Origin: Punica granatum
Lineage: Eukaryota; Streptophyta; Magnoliopsida; Myrtales; Lythraceae
Assembly: GCF_007655135.1 (NCBI RefSeq)
Contig: NC_045131.1
Coordinates: 19,328,001-19,392,000 of the forward strand
DNA length: 64,000 bases
Direction of reading: 5' to 3'
Position 1 is the first letter of the stretch; every line of letters begins with the position of its first letter. A program made the position numbers and the translations under genes. A model generated the notes under the pieces. That model saw nothing but the letters and a program-made list of their open reading frames with translations, was not told the DNA's origin and did not search any database. Below are positions 53,701 through 64,000 of the stretch, in pieces.

Positions 53701-55451
53701 CCAATAGTCCTCACGGTTGGAACGTGAGGTAGGAGGCTTCAAATCGAAAATCTAAGCCCGGAAATGGACTTAGAGGGTGGAAAATATGTAGGCTGGGAAG
53801 TTTGGTGGCATTTGGCTTAAGTCGGGTCGAGCGGTAATCAGAATATTGGACGGTTTTCTGAGGGTTTCAGCTGGTATTGGCCTTGGCACGAGCCGTGTGG
53901 TGATCCGATAGTAGTGGGGGGTTGAGAGGATTTTAGAGAGAAGTTGGCTTAAGAGAGAATGGAGTTGAAGAAGTGATTAGAGTTAATGGTGCAAGGGCTT
54001 ATAAAGGAAAGCTTAATGGGGCAATTATGGTAACTTAAGTGCGCTTAAGAGGGGCTTAGGGTGGCTGACGAAATTTCCAAGGTGGTTAGGGAGGGGAAGA
54101 TGTCATGTTGAGTGTGGGGAAAGGAAGAGAAAGTTGATGGGAGGTGATGGATGGGAGAGATGTGTAAGAGGGTGTAAGAGATATTTGAATTGTGTGGTGG
54201 AGGGAAGGGAGGAAGGGTTGAGCCGCCGGCCATGGGGTTGAACCGTGGCTAGGTGCAGCTAAGCTGCGGCTTGGGGTTGAGCCGTGGCTTGGGATTGAGC
54301 CATGGGCTCTTCTTGGCTCGAGGAAAAGTCGAGAGAAGCTCAGGGCTCGATTGGTTACGCGAGTGCTTTCCGTGGTTTTTTTGAGCCTTGAATTATTGAT
54401 GCACACATGATTATGATTTAAATGAGCTCAATATTGGCACGCCTCCCATGCGGGATTATTCGGATGTCTTATAGCTCCAAAGCCGGTTTTGCCTCGTTCG
54501 GGCATTCTAAGTGGAGTTGACCGTCCCCGTTCTCCAATTACTTCCCTATGCACTGTATTATTCGTCTTGGTGTGCTTTTTGTCCCGTGTGGAACCGTTGA
54601 CCCCATCATCCTCGTTTGAAGACCAATAGCCGGAGCTGACCTAGGGATCCGTGACCGGGGTTTTCTCATGGCTTTCCGAATGTCCTGAGGTGTTTGGAGA
54701 CCGTTGTGGCTTCAGTTTGTCAGGAACGTTACCCGAAGACTTGTCTCCCCGAAGACTTGTCGAGAGACGTTCGCGACCACTGAAATGTCACTCGGGAGAC
54801 CTAACTGACTTGCTTGGTCCGAGGCGAAATGATTTCCCTGGTCCTAGGAGTTGTAGGGAGTGAGTGCGATGAAGCTCGAACGTCAGCCTTCCACCGAATG
54901 AGTTCTGAGCGTTAGATTCCGTTCGAAAGAGGCCCTTTTCCCAAGCCGGGGTCTACTCGGGAGACCAAGTCGAATTCCGAAAGGCAATCTGAAACCTGTT
55001 CCATGGCCTTGGTGGTCCTGGGGCATGTGTAGGCCAGTTTCCGACCGTCGTTTGCTCGTTCGTGGATCGGGCGCCCTGGGAGCTTTGTTAGGAAAGACGT
55101 CTGTGAGAGTTCGGGGGTGCCCCGGCTTAAGCAGGATGCTTTTGAAATGCGCCCGGATGTGCCATTGGTCATTTTGGCACCAAGAGGGATTTTTAGAGTC
55201 CCATATTGGATACCTTCCGACGCTTCGGTGATGAATAGTATCACAGTGCCAGCTCCTGTTGCTTCGGGGCTCGTCGTCTGTTTACTCTTCCGATTGCCCT
55301 CCTGTGCTTTTCTAGTGGACTCTGCTTCTCTCCTGTAATTCATGACTTCGTGCCAGCATGTTCGCCTCCGATTTCCCGATCGTGAATAGTGACCTGAGCT
55401 TTGATCGAAAGTCTTCTGTTGGAGCCGGTGGACCAAAATGGAGTGCTGACA
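50777..55451 (-). mobile_element. LTR 4: 3' LTR of a diverged Tat element IV, 4675 bp
   Basis: Starts TGTGCGCACTCG, matching TGTACGGACCCG of LTR 1, and ends GAGTGCTGACA, followed by GCTTGCCCCTCTTTGG (PPT complement). Segments at 50790-51720 and 53200-53300 match the first 2.7 kb of LTR 1 at low identity, with deletions. The minisatellite is absent; unrelated sequence fills 53300-53740. No gene is supported; open frames of 60-118 codons have no domain. Confidence 0.75.
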
Positions 55452-56859
55452 GCTTGCCCCTCTTTGGTTGCGTGCTCGATTAGAGGAGGTAACCAAAGAT
55501 CATGAGAAGCATCCCTTTTTTGGTCCCGGCGACCGTCTTGTTGTCACTCTCTGTAGTAGCCCGCCCCCTCGCGTTGGATATTTGGGGAGAATGTGTGAGT
55601 GCACGAACCTGTCACAAGATAGTAGCATGATTGAGAGGTGAAGATTATGATATGGTGGATGAGGGGGTCTTAGCCCACAGGACAGTACGTGTAGGGCCGG
55701 AGCCCGCGGAAAGTAGTGAATCACTAGGCCGAAACCCGTGAAAAGCAATAAGATGCCAGGTCGAGACTCGTGGAAAGCAGTAAGATGCCAGGCCGAGGCC
55801 CGTGGAAAGCAGTAAATTGCCAGGTCGAAGCCTGTGGAAAGCAGTAGAATGCCAGGCCGAAGCCCGTGGAAAGCAGTGGAATGCCAGGCCAAAGCCCGTG
55901 GAAAGCGATAAATTGCCTTGCCGAGGCCTGTGGAAAGCAGTAAGATGCCAGGCTGAAGCCTGTGGAAAGCAGTAATATACCAGGCCGAAGCCCGTGGAAA
56001 GTGATAAATTACCAGGCCGAGACCCGTGGAAAGCAGTAAATTGCTAGGTCGAAGCCCGTGAAAAGCAGTAAAATGCCAGGCCAAAACCTGTGGAAAGCAG
56101 TAAGATGCCAAGCCGAGGCCTGTGGAAAGCAGTAAAATGCCAGGCCGAAGTCCATGGAAAGCAGTAAATTGCCAAAGCGTAGGGAAAGTAGAGGTGGGGA
56201 TCTGTGCTAGGTGGTATCTCAAAGGTGTTGGGAGAGGCGAATTGCTCGGTTCAGAGTCGAGATCATGCTTGGGCAATGCAAGGTGCTACTTGTTGCGTTT
56301 TGAACTGGAGTCAAATGGCTTTCCCACTTTTTTTCGGGCCCTCCATTCAGCTTGAGGTTGCGACCCGCTGCATGAGCCAATCGCTTGTCTGTCGGGGAGG
56401 AGATGCCCTTTAGGGTTCCCGACTGCACCTGTGCGCAGAGAAAAGGAAACCTACAAAGGATGTCAGTTGCGCTCAGTCAGTGAAACTATGATGCGTAAGA
56501 GAAATCTATGTAAAGATATATCAAGGATTTGCTATCGGCGACCGTTGGAGGGCGGCCGTGTCCCTATCGGGGAATGGCTTTTCCTGGAATGGGGTAACCC
56601 GTGGAATATGTGCGTAAAGGTAAAGGGAGAGATCTTATGGGATCCTCCAAATCAAGGATACGTTGATTCGACCCCATTTCAAGGCGAGTCTCGAGCCTGG
56701 AGAGCCAAGGAGAGGTTACTTGCGTCGGAGGATGTCGAACCCCTACTCGGTGTAGCTTCACAGAGAAGTGCCACCTTTATTTCGTGGCCGAGCCGACATT
56801 GCCCCCCTTAACTTTTGCCTAGGCCGCGAGTTGCGTGATAACCGTGCTCTATTTTGGGT
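55452..56859 (-). mobile_element. Partial interior of element IV
   Basis: Begins with the PPT complement (55452-55470). It holds a 32-bp array, then sequence matching element I 9131-9380 (about 56500-56830), including one CCTAGGCCGCGAG hairpin-type unit near 56818. It breaks off before pol. No gene seen. Confidence 0.65.
55671..56180. repeat. 32-bp tandem array, about 16 copies
   Basis: Units of 32 bp such as those starting at 55771, 55803 and 55835, with core GTGGAAAGCAGTAAAATGCC and then AGGCCGAAGCCC. On the minus strand the array reads as a Leu/Phe-rich frame of 258 codons with a 96-bp super-period, which is a by-product of the repeat. Confidence 0.9.
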
Positions 56860-59841
56860 TATTTTTGCAGGACTGTACGCGTTGACCCGATAACTCTGGG
56901 AACAAACGACCATCACGGTCACCTAGAGGGGTCCTTTGGCTACCCAAGGCCGCCGACCTTGCCTCAAAATTCCATCGGGAGCCTCCGTGACGACGTCCGA
57001 CCCGACTTGTGCCAGTCGGATCTGTCCAGTATTCCAGCCAGGTCTGTTTGGTGCCATTCGAGTCTGTTCAACGGACAACAACCCAAACCCGACCCATCAA
57101 CGGTCCAACCCGACTCTTGAAGGTCCCATCCCGCATCTCGGGACTAGGTATGACCATTCCCGACTTAGAGGAGCTAGGACTTTTACATTCTTGTTGCGTT
57201 TATGGAGTTATAAGGGGTTTTATGTATGTTTTATTTTCAAGTTTTAATCTTTATGCATTTTCCATGTTCTATCATGCATATTTATCCTTGATTTATATGC
57301 TAGCATGTCGGGAAACACTTGGATCGTAGTTGAGAAGAACATCCCGACCCGGGAAAGGCAAAGAGCTCACGGGTTTCCCTCCAAGGGAGGTGACCGAATG
57401 CTCTCTTGCTCCTTTCGAGCAAGGAACGATCTTCTTGACCCAATCCAAGTTCGATTCCCGAGTTTTATCATATTTTTTCACGTGCATGAAGTCGGTATTG
57501 TTTTATCGATTCCTTAAATAACTTGTTTATGCATGTTTCCATGTTCGAATGCGTTATTCAAATCATGGCAATACCGACTTTCGTTTAATAGTGTCATTTA
57601 TAATGTTTGTCGTTTAAGCATGCGAGAAATGATTCGAAACGAGACGGGGAAACCTCGTGGAACCCCATTCGGGCCATGGGACCTCACGGCTATCTCCAAG
57701 GAGAAGTAACCGAGAGCCTCTTAGACTCGTACGGGTTGCATGAGGCTTCCTCTTCCTGTTTTGAGTCCGTTCTCGGCTTTCGTGCAATTTGCAATTTACA
57801 TTATCGTCGCAATATCGCATGAAAATGTCTTTTCAAAACAAAACATGCATGGATTTGTGTATCGAGGACTCATTCGGATCCATTTGGTTATAAGGATATT
57901 GTCGGTTATTCAACCGGATTATTCTTGATCATTATGGATTCGTTTTGGTCGTCGAATCACGAATCGTTTTCACAATTAATGCATTCAGCACAACCCTTAA
58001 GCATTAATTTCACGAACGGGTTAATCGGGACGCTCACGTGATTAAACCCACTTCACAATGATAAAGTTTACACGAATCGACCATTAACTGATAACTCGCG
58101 TCGATGAGTTGTCAAATAACGTTGGTGCCCTTTTCAAACTTATCAATTTCAAAACCCGAAACGCGCGGTCCGATGTAGCATGGACGTCTAAAAAGGGCTT
58201 CTGTGTCTCAACTTGAGTTTTTACCTGATTCCAGGTAACTCAGGTCAAGATACAGAAGATCTTTCTAGATCACTTCTGGGCAGATCGACCGGTTCTTTGG
58301 CTTTTTCGGGGTTCTTGCACAACCCTGGATGATCCAAGGAGTTGGTCGACACCGGCTACAGACCGAGGTGGCTCGCATGCAATGTTTCCCCTTTTCTGAA
58401 AACAATTTTCAAATAAAGGGCAAAATCGTCTTTTCACAATTCAGCGACACCTTTAGGGTTAGTATGACAGAAACACTACAGTACGGGATAAGAACGGGCT
58501 ACCTGTTCAGGTGCTGGTTCATCTGCATAGCCTTTTCTTATCTAACTGATGCGTTTCTGTCATCCTATCATAGACTCGGGTAACTAGAACGGTTATCTAT
58601 GTCAGAAAACATGCAAAATGCTGATTAACCTTTCACTCGACCTAACCAAATACTAGATAATGATTAGGAGGAATTCTAGATTCCAAATCTAGAGTCAAAA
58701 CACGAGTTTGGCTAATTCAGTGGAAATTCAGCGTCATAATACAGAACAACTGTAAAAGCAATCCACACGCATGAGATTTGACTCTCTTTGTCAAGTTCTC
58801 AAAACAAAGCCGAATGCTAAAACATTAGCACGTGCTTGTTTGTCTAGGGTAGGATTTGCATGCCAAAATACCCCGGATTAACAACTTGTTAAAACACGTA
58901 CACTCGATAATAACAAACACCTTGTCTGTTATTTACCTGCTGCGTGTTATCTTTCAACACTTGTTTGTTATGCGGATCGAGCCTGATCTCTAGGCCGAAT
59001 AATATTAGGATTCAACGCCCTAATCATCAAGCACAGGGTCCAACACCCTAATCATCACTCACAGGGTCCAACGCCCTATTCAGTGAGAGCGTGCATTGAA
59101 TTTCAGTTCTTCGGTGTTTCATTAAACTCACGGTGAGTTAGAGCGGAATAATAACCGAATGCGAGTCGATTGGAATTCAGCCATTTGTAATTTATATTTA
59201 TTGTTTTCGAGAGCATTGTAAGGACTTTTATTTTGTACATTCATTCTGCAAGAATTCCAGTCGGTGAGCGGAAGGTTCGAGAGTCGAATCATTTGAATCG
59301 GTCCCATGCTTGCCCAGACAAAAGTAAATCTAAGATCTCGCGGTTTTGGTTCACACAGGAATTCAACCTTCGCGGTTTGATGAACTGTAACGCAAGATTG
59401 TGAACCAATTCCCCGACGCACGAGTTTACTTCTCTCTCGGCTGCTCAACCAATATTGTTTGATTCATTGAACTTACGGTGTCAAAACGTGCGAGCCGAGT
59501 GCAGCTTCATTCATGCGGTAAATCATAAAACATGCAAGCCTAGCAAACCAGAGTACCGAAAGGGCGTGCGGGATATAGACCCGCACGTGACATGAACCCC
59601 CAAACACGAATTTTCCGGTTCCACACCGATCAATGCCTTAACGACAAACTAGGTGTTCCATACCCCTAGACCCCGGGTAACTTATCCGCCCTCGACCTTC
59701 GGGTCGTAAAATGATAAGTGGCAACTCCTTCTCTCATGCGTGTCCGTCACGCGTCCCCACGGGAAGGTGGACACTCCCAAGCTGCGCGATCCAAAAGCGC
59801 GCATGCGGGCCCCGACGAGAGTCCACATTCAGGTCCGTACA
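56860..59841 (+). mobile_element. 3' LTR of element III, second part
   Basis: Reverse-complement match to LTR 1-3 parts: 56870-57160 to 22860-23150, 57950-59100 to 3090-4170, and 59150-59841 to 2330-3040. It ends CAGGTCCGTACA at 59841. No PBS follows, so it is a 3' or solo LTR end. Outward it abuts the broken Gypsy element at 59842. The left edge is approximate. The minisatellite is not visible. No gene. Confidence 0.7.
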
Positions 59842-61867
59842 GAGTCAATAATGCAGGCACGGCACATGGACTCAAACTCTCCCAAATATGACCTTTTCTT
59901 AGCAGTTCCTCTACTTTCTCCTGGTGTATTGCACTCTTATGTGGACTCATGCGATAATGGGGCAGATTAGGTAAGCTGGCTCCAGGCATCAAGTCGATTT
60001 GGTGCTGAATATCTCTCATTGGAGGCAACCCATAGGGATGATCTCTTCAAATTCAGCAAGTAGGGGCTTCACTTCCTCTGCACCTCCACGATTTGCTTCT
60101 ATGATGGTAAATCCTTCACAATTAGCACATGCAATTCCTTTGACTCTTTAAAATCAGCTTCAATCTCTCGCTTCGAATGAGTCTCTATCAAAAACGCTAT
60201 ACTCTCCACTTTTGGGACAGCTTTGGGTTTAGGTTTTTCTGATAAGGGTACTAGGGTGTAGCGTACCCCTTCCTTTACGAGCTGATACACATTCTCTTTG
60301 CCATGGTGTTTTACATCAGTGTCATACTGCCAAGCTCTCCCAAACAATAGGTGGCAAGCTTCCATATCCACAACGTCGCAGTACACCTCATCTCGATATT
60401 TTCCAATGGAGAAAGGAACCTTGCATCGTTCGGTCACTCGGATATCACCCACTGACTTTATCTAGCCAATCGAATAAGGATTTGGGTGCTTCTCAACTAG
60501 CAACTCTAGCTTCTCAACTACAGCTCTTCCTATGATATTCTCTTGACTTCCGCTGTCAATAATCAAGCTGAAAGTGCGAAATAGCTTGTTTCTCTGGGAT
60601 TGGTCTTCTTGCTTCGGTGCGAGCATCAACTTCCGAACCATGTATGTTTGCTCATAATCATCATCACCGCTGTATTCTTCTTCTTCCTCTTCCTCAGGAT
60701 TGCAAAACGCATCTTCAACATCTTCCTCATGCTCCACCAAAACAATAGCCTTTCGCCGAGGACAATCACTCGATCGATGACCCGGCTAGTTGCACTTGAA
60801 GCACTTTGCTGTGAATTGCTTGGCAAGAGAATTTTGGTTCCTCGAAGCTCCAGTCTCGGTCACCAACTTTTGCTAGCTGATTTATCGAAATTTCCTTGAC
60901 CTTACTTGTTTAATCCAGGTTGTTTATTAGCTTGGCTTCTTTCTGCAGAGGTTTGTGATGATTCTGCATAATTCTTGCGGTATGAATTTCCCCTGTCTTG
61001 CGTCATCATCTCAGACTTGAGAGCTAAGCTTCAAGCATCATCCATCGTTGATACCATCTGCACGCCAATCTTGTCCCGAATAGTTGGCTTTAAACCTTCC
61101 ATATACAGGACAACTTGTTGGCTCTCTGATTCGTTTAGTGCATTACGCTCCGCCAACCTTAAGAATTCTGCCGTGTAATCATGGACGGACCTCGACCCTT
61201 GCACACACCTCTGGTACTTCATGAACAAATATTGCTCATAATCTGGAGGAAGAAATCTAGCCCTCAACATTCGCCTCATGCATTCCCAAGTTGGGATGGG
61301 CTGCTTCCCTACACGTCCTCGGTTCTCTTGCACACGATCCCACCAAGCAGATGCTCCTCCATTCCATCGGTATGCCACCAGCTTCACACGCTTTTCCTCG
61401 GGAACCTCGGTGTATTCGAAGAACCGGTCGACTTCTGAAAGCCAATCCAAGAATTCCTCGATGTTTAAGCATCCGTTGAAAACGGGAATATCGGCCTTCA
61501 AACGAAAGTCTCCAGCATCTTGGCGATTTCTTTGATTCCTTCGTTGATGAACAAATCGATCGTATGCAACTCCACTCTCCTCATTTGAATCTTCATAATA
61601 TTGGATCCTACGGGGAACACGTTGAACAACGGGTGGCTCACGAGGAAAAACTCGCTGTGCTTGACCGCCGTCTACCGCATTCTGGTCAGTACGCAAGTTT
61701 AGAGCACCAAGCATGGTACGTAGCTCTTCGAACCTCTGGTCCAGTCTTTGCTCAAACCTCCGCTCGAGAGTCTGCTCCATCCTTTCGATCCTCTGCTCCA
61801 GTGCTTGAATCGCGCCCACCTCCTGCTCTTCGACATTAGGGTGGTTGTGAATCGTCTCGTCCACCAT
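59842..61867 (-). pseudogene. Broken Gag-Pol of the second Ty3/Gypsy element
   Basis: Gag starts at the ATG at 61867, 22 nt past the PBS, with an acidic coiled-coil-like segment (residues 15-50) and the Gag core (FFEYTEVPEEKRVKL, RFLPPDYEQYLF). A TGA at 61031-61033 ends the first open part. The CFKC...PGH knuckle near 60795 contains TAG (60786-60788) in place of Gln. The protease has DSGSQ near 60560, followed by TAG at 60462-60464 in place of Trp. LLFGRAWQYD is near 60340. Another stop and a frameshift at about 60025-60100 precede QIDLMPGA and PHYRMSP of the RT. Coding ends at PALLT against the Tat LTR. Confidence 0.82.
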
Positions 61868-61888
61868 AATCAGATTTAGGCAACTCCT

Positions 61889-61900
61889 GCTCTGATACCA
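61889..61900 (-). other. Primer-binding site of the second Ty3/Gypsy element
   Basis: The plus strand reads GCTCTGATACCA, complement of TGGTATCAGAGC (initiator tRNA-Met), two nucleotides from the proposed LTR edge. Confidence 0.88.
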
Positions 61901-61902
61901 AC

Positions 61903-62250
61903 TGACGCAGCGCGGACCACGGTTTCTCACGCCTAAATCTGAATTTAGATTCAAAGGGAATAGAACAACGCTAAACCCTAATAATATGCTGAAAACAAAG
62001 AGTTATGACAAACTCAAAATATCATTCATCAATAGATGTTTCTGAGGTATCCCCTTACAATGAGGTGAATAGCCTATATATAGAGGGAACACACCTCCAT
62101 TGACTCTAGAATAGGAAACTGACATCTATACTCCTCTAGATTACTTTCCTAAAATGGAACAAGGAAATAATCTGAAACATGAAACTTCAGACTCTTGACT
62201 CAAGCTAATATAGGAAACAATATCTAATTAAGAGAAATTGTAGTATAGCA
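61903..62250 (-). mobile_element. 5' LTR of the second Ty3/Gypsy element
   Basis: Plus strand TGACGCAGCG...TAGTATAGCA, about 348 bp, with TG...CA ends. A TATATATA box at 62075-62082 on the minus strand lies at a sensible place for a promoter. The outer edge is a best guess because no second LTR is present to compare. Confidence 0.5.
62075..62082 (-). promoter_or_regulatory. TATA box in the 5' LTR of the second Ty3/Gypsy element
   Basis: TATATATA followed on the minus strand by GGC, about 175 nt before the PBS. Confidence 0.55.
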
Positions 62251-63257
62251 ATATTCTCCTCTGGTAGCAGCCAGAGTCTTCTAGAATATGGACTGTCACT
62301 TTAGGCGGGACTCCTCGTTAGAAGGTCATCCAGCGCTCATGAGCTGAGAATGAGCCTTTGGGGCTCTAAAAAGGAAGCGATCTGTTGAGCCGAGACCGCC
62401 ATGAGCTTCAGGCTTCTACGAACAATGCCTCTCGAGCTTGGATTCCGTTGAGTCGGAGGGCTCGCCACCCCACGAGCTGGGCCCGCTAGTCCGGCGTAAA
62501 CCCACCCATGGGTCTTCGGATGGTTAGCTCAAGAGAGCTCACATAGTGGAGAGCCACCATGATACTATTGAACAATATCTTTTTAAATTTTTATCTTTAT
62601 TATATTATTTTAGATTTACTTTTAGATTTATCATTTTCGGATATGGTTCGGGTTACGGATCGGGATATGGTTCATAAATTTTTTTATTTTTTAAAAATAT
62701 ATGGGACCCACTCGACCAATCATTGTGTGTCACGTGTCACTGTTATTTACACGTCAGTAATTTCCATTAAAGTTAATAGAGATATTGATGAAATGGGTGA
62801 ATTGATGTACACTTAATTTGTCAGGGTCCAATTTGATATAACATCAATCTCTCGATGGCAAATTGTTAATTAACAAATGTCACATTAGATTTTTCCGTCA
62901 ATTATTGGACGACAGTTTGACGGAAGGGCCCGTTTGATGTACACTTAATCTGTCAAAGTTCAAGTTGATGTAAAAAATTTCTTAATATCAGATTTGATGT
63001 AATATGCATCTCAATTTACTTTTAAAAAAAATACTTTAGTGCACACCTCACCGCCTTTGAGCATTCTGATTGGACCACATGATACGGGTTTGGTAACCTC
63101 AGAATAGGGCGAGGTATTGTAGAATAATCCAAAAAGAAATTCATTCCGGCTCGTCATCAGAGCGAGGTCGATAAGCGAATACGAGCCAATTAAACTAATC
63201 AATCAACACATCCATCTCACGCAGCCGTTGGTTGGGCCCTTCCTTTCCTTTCCTTCC
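62251..63257. other. Intergenic region upstream of the host gene
   Basis: No gene seen. 62560-62700 is AT-rich. A phrase beginning TTGATGTACACTTAAT occurs at about 62807 and again, modified, at about 62935, a direct repeat about 127 bp apart and probably the relic of an old transposon. The last 250 bp should hold the promoter of the gene at 63258, but no clear TATA box stands out. Confidence 0.5.
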
Positions 63258-63404
63258 ATGGAAGTTCTCTTCTCCATTTCTACTTACTTCCCACCTCTTC
63301 CTCCTCCTCCTCCTCCTCGTCTTCCTCTATCTAAACCCCGCTTCTCTCAACCGGCCTCCTCAAGGATCTCTCCCATTAGCGCTCTCAGCTTCTCTTCTCT
63401 TCAG
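63258..63404 (+). CDS. Exon 1 of a putative nuclear gene with chloroplast-transit-like leader
   Basis: The ATG at 63258 (context CCATGG) opens 49 codons: MEVLFSIS, a run of prolines, then a Ser/Pro/Arg-rich, acid-poor stretch typical of plastid transit peptides. It ends in TTCAG followed by GTACCC, a good donor site. Codon phase at the end is 0. The open frame also extends ten codons upstream to an ATG at 63228, but the start at 63258 has the better context. I do not recognise the protein. This is the only stretch in the window that looks like a normal host gene. Confidence 0.5.
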
Positions 63405-63512
63405 GTACCCACATCACAACTTGGGCAGTTCCATTCATGTATTAGGCGTTCTTTGAACGAGGCTGAAGGCCCATGGTGTGCCGTCTTGATTGTTTTTGTT
63501 GTTCGCTCTCAG
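63405..63512 (+). other. Putative intron 1
   Basis: 108 nt, GTACCC...CTCTCAG, T-rich before the acceptor. The length is a multiple of three with no stop, so retention would also keep the frame. Confidence 0.45.
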
Positions 63513-63762
63513 GCAGTGTCATGGAGGCTGAGGCTCACAGTCCCTGCACCCTGCATCAGCAGAAATTGCGGTGAAGTGGCGAATAATTTTGGCGTGTACG
63601 GAGATTCTTGTCGAGGGTTTTGGTTGCAGAAGATATGCAGGGCCAGTGATGGTTTGCAGTTGGATGATTTCAAGGAACGATTCTCTGTTGCATTTGCCCA
63701 ATTACTTGTCTGGGTGATGCTGTTCACGTCAGTCTCCTTCGCTATTAGCAGTGCCCCCTCAT
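63513..63762 (+). CDS. Exon 2 of the putative nuclear gene
   Basis: Continues in phase 0 with AVSWRLRLTVPAP and ends at a strong GTAAGC donor at 63763. It encodes about 83 residues, including LDDFKERFSVAFAQ and a hydrophobic stretch LLVWVMLFTSVSFAI that could be a membrane segment or a thylakoid-type signal. 63763-64000 would be intron 2 and runs off the window. Function unknown. Confidence 0.45.
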
Positions 63763-64000
63763 GTAAGCTTTGCGTGTTCTACTCTTTGGCTGATAATTAC
63801 ACATCCCAGCTAAATGAGCATTAACGTTTCAATTTGAGAGCCGACGCGACCACGATGGGTGTAATAAGGTAGTTATTTTGTGTGTTTCTGTAGCAGGAGC
63901 GGTAGTCTGTTGTGCTTGAGTTTGCTTAGCTGGCGAAAGATCTAGGAATAGATAAGAGTGATTCATAACCAACAAGAGTATCGGGCCAGTAGTTTAGTTG

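Larger units (their letters stand above)
59842..62250 (-). mobile_element. Second, degraded Ty3/Gypsy element (5' LTR, gag, protease, start of RT)
   Basis: From right to left: short LTR, initiator-Met PBS, gag, zinc knuckle, protease, linker and the first 62 residues of a reverse-transcriptase region. There it is cut at 59841 by the Tat LTR. It is of the single-RNase-H chromovirus-like type judging by DACHLLFGR-like protease end and the QIDLMPG RT start. At least four stops and one or more frameshifts make it inactive. Confidence 0.8.

Noticed and set aside
55500..56276. 258-codon minus frame, Leu/Phe-rich
   Set aside because: 32-bp repeat read through; the frame shifts each unit and repeats every 96 bp.
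59747..59841. C-terminal extension of the RT fragment
   Set aside because: After PALLT the frame runs into the Tat LTR end, so the extra residues are not RT.

Overview
This is nuclear DNA from a flowering plant, probably a eudicot. It is almost entirely nested LTR retrotransposons, with what looks like the first two exons of one ordinary host gene at the far right. The evidence is long LTRs, tRNA primer-binding sites, Ty3/Gypsy and Ty1/Copia polyproteins, and an exon that starts with a chloroplast-transit-like leader. The species cannot be read from the sequence. There is one 100-N assembly gap (18376-18475).

Layout. 1-2329: internal, non-coding piece of a Tat-type element, inverted relative to its better copy at about 26960-29470. 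2330-39323: a minus-strand compound of two Tat/Ogre-like Ty3/Gypsy elements with three very long LTRs (2330-7523, 18476-25430 truncated by the gap, 32842-39323) around two interiors. Interior I (7524-18375) has intact pol, intact gag-protease with a candidate in-frame intron between them, and a broken upstream ORF1. Interior II (25431-32841) has PBS, PPT and one intact 496-codon ORF1 (DUF7745/plant-mobile-domain-like), but no gag or pol. It looks like a non-autonomous partner. 39324-46624: a Ty1/Copia element on the minus strand. Its 3' LTR is cut exactly at the edge of the Gypsy LTR, and its polyprotein is dead: two stops and two lost integrase catalytic residues. 46625-59841: older relatives of the Tat family, nested in both orientations. 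They include a plus-strand 3' LTR (49600-50776 and about 56860-59841) split by a diverged minus-strand element (LTR 50777-55451 plus part of its interior), and two tandem-repeat arrays. 59842-62250: a broken second Ty3/Gypsy element (5' LTR, PBS, gag, protease, start of RT) whose RT is interrupted by the Tat LTR at 59841. 62251-63257: AT-rich intergenic DNA. 63258-63762: the candidate host gene, running off the window.

How the parts work together. Element I encodes capsid, protease, reverse transcriptase, two RNase H domains and integrase with every catalytic residue I could check except those of the degenerate first RNase H. It could in principle mobilise itself and element II, which shares near-identical R-U5 sequence, PPT and 3' UTR repeats. 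The LTRs carry a GC-rich minisatellite (23-bp or 67-bp units) whose length differs about tenfold between copies. It generates long but meaningless open frames. The element RNAs also carry arrays of small hairpins whose stems co-vary between repeats.
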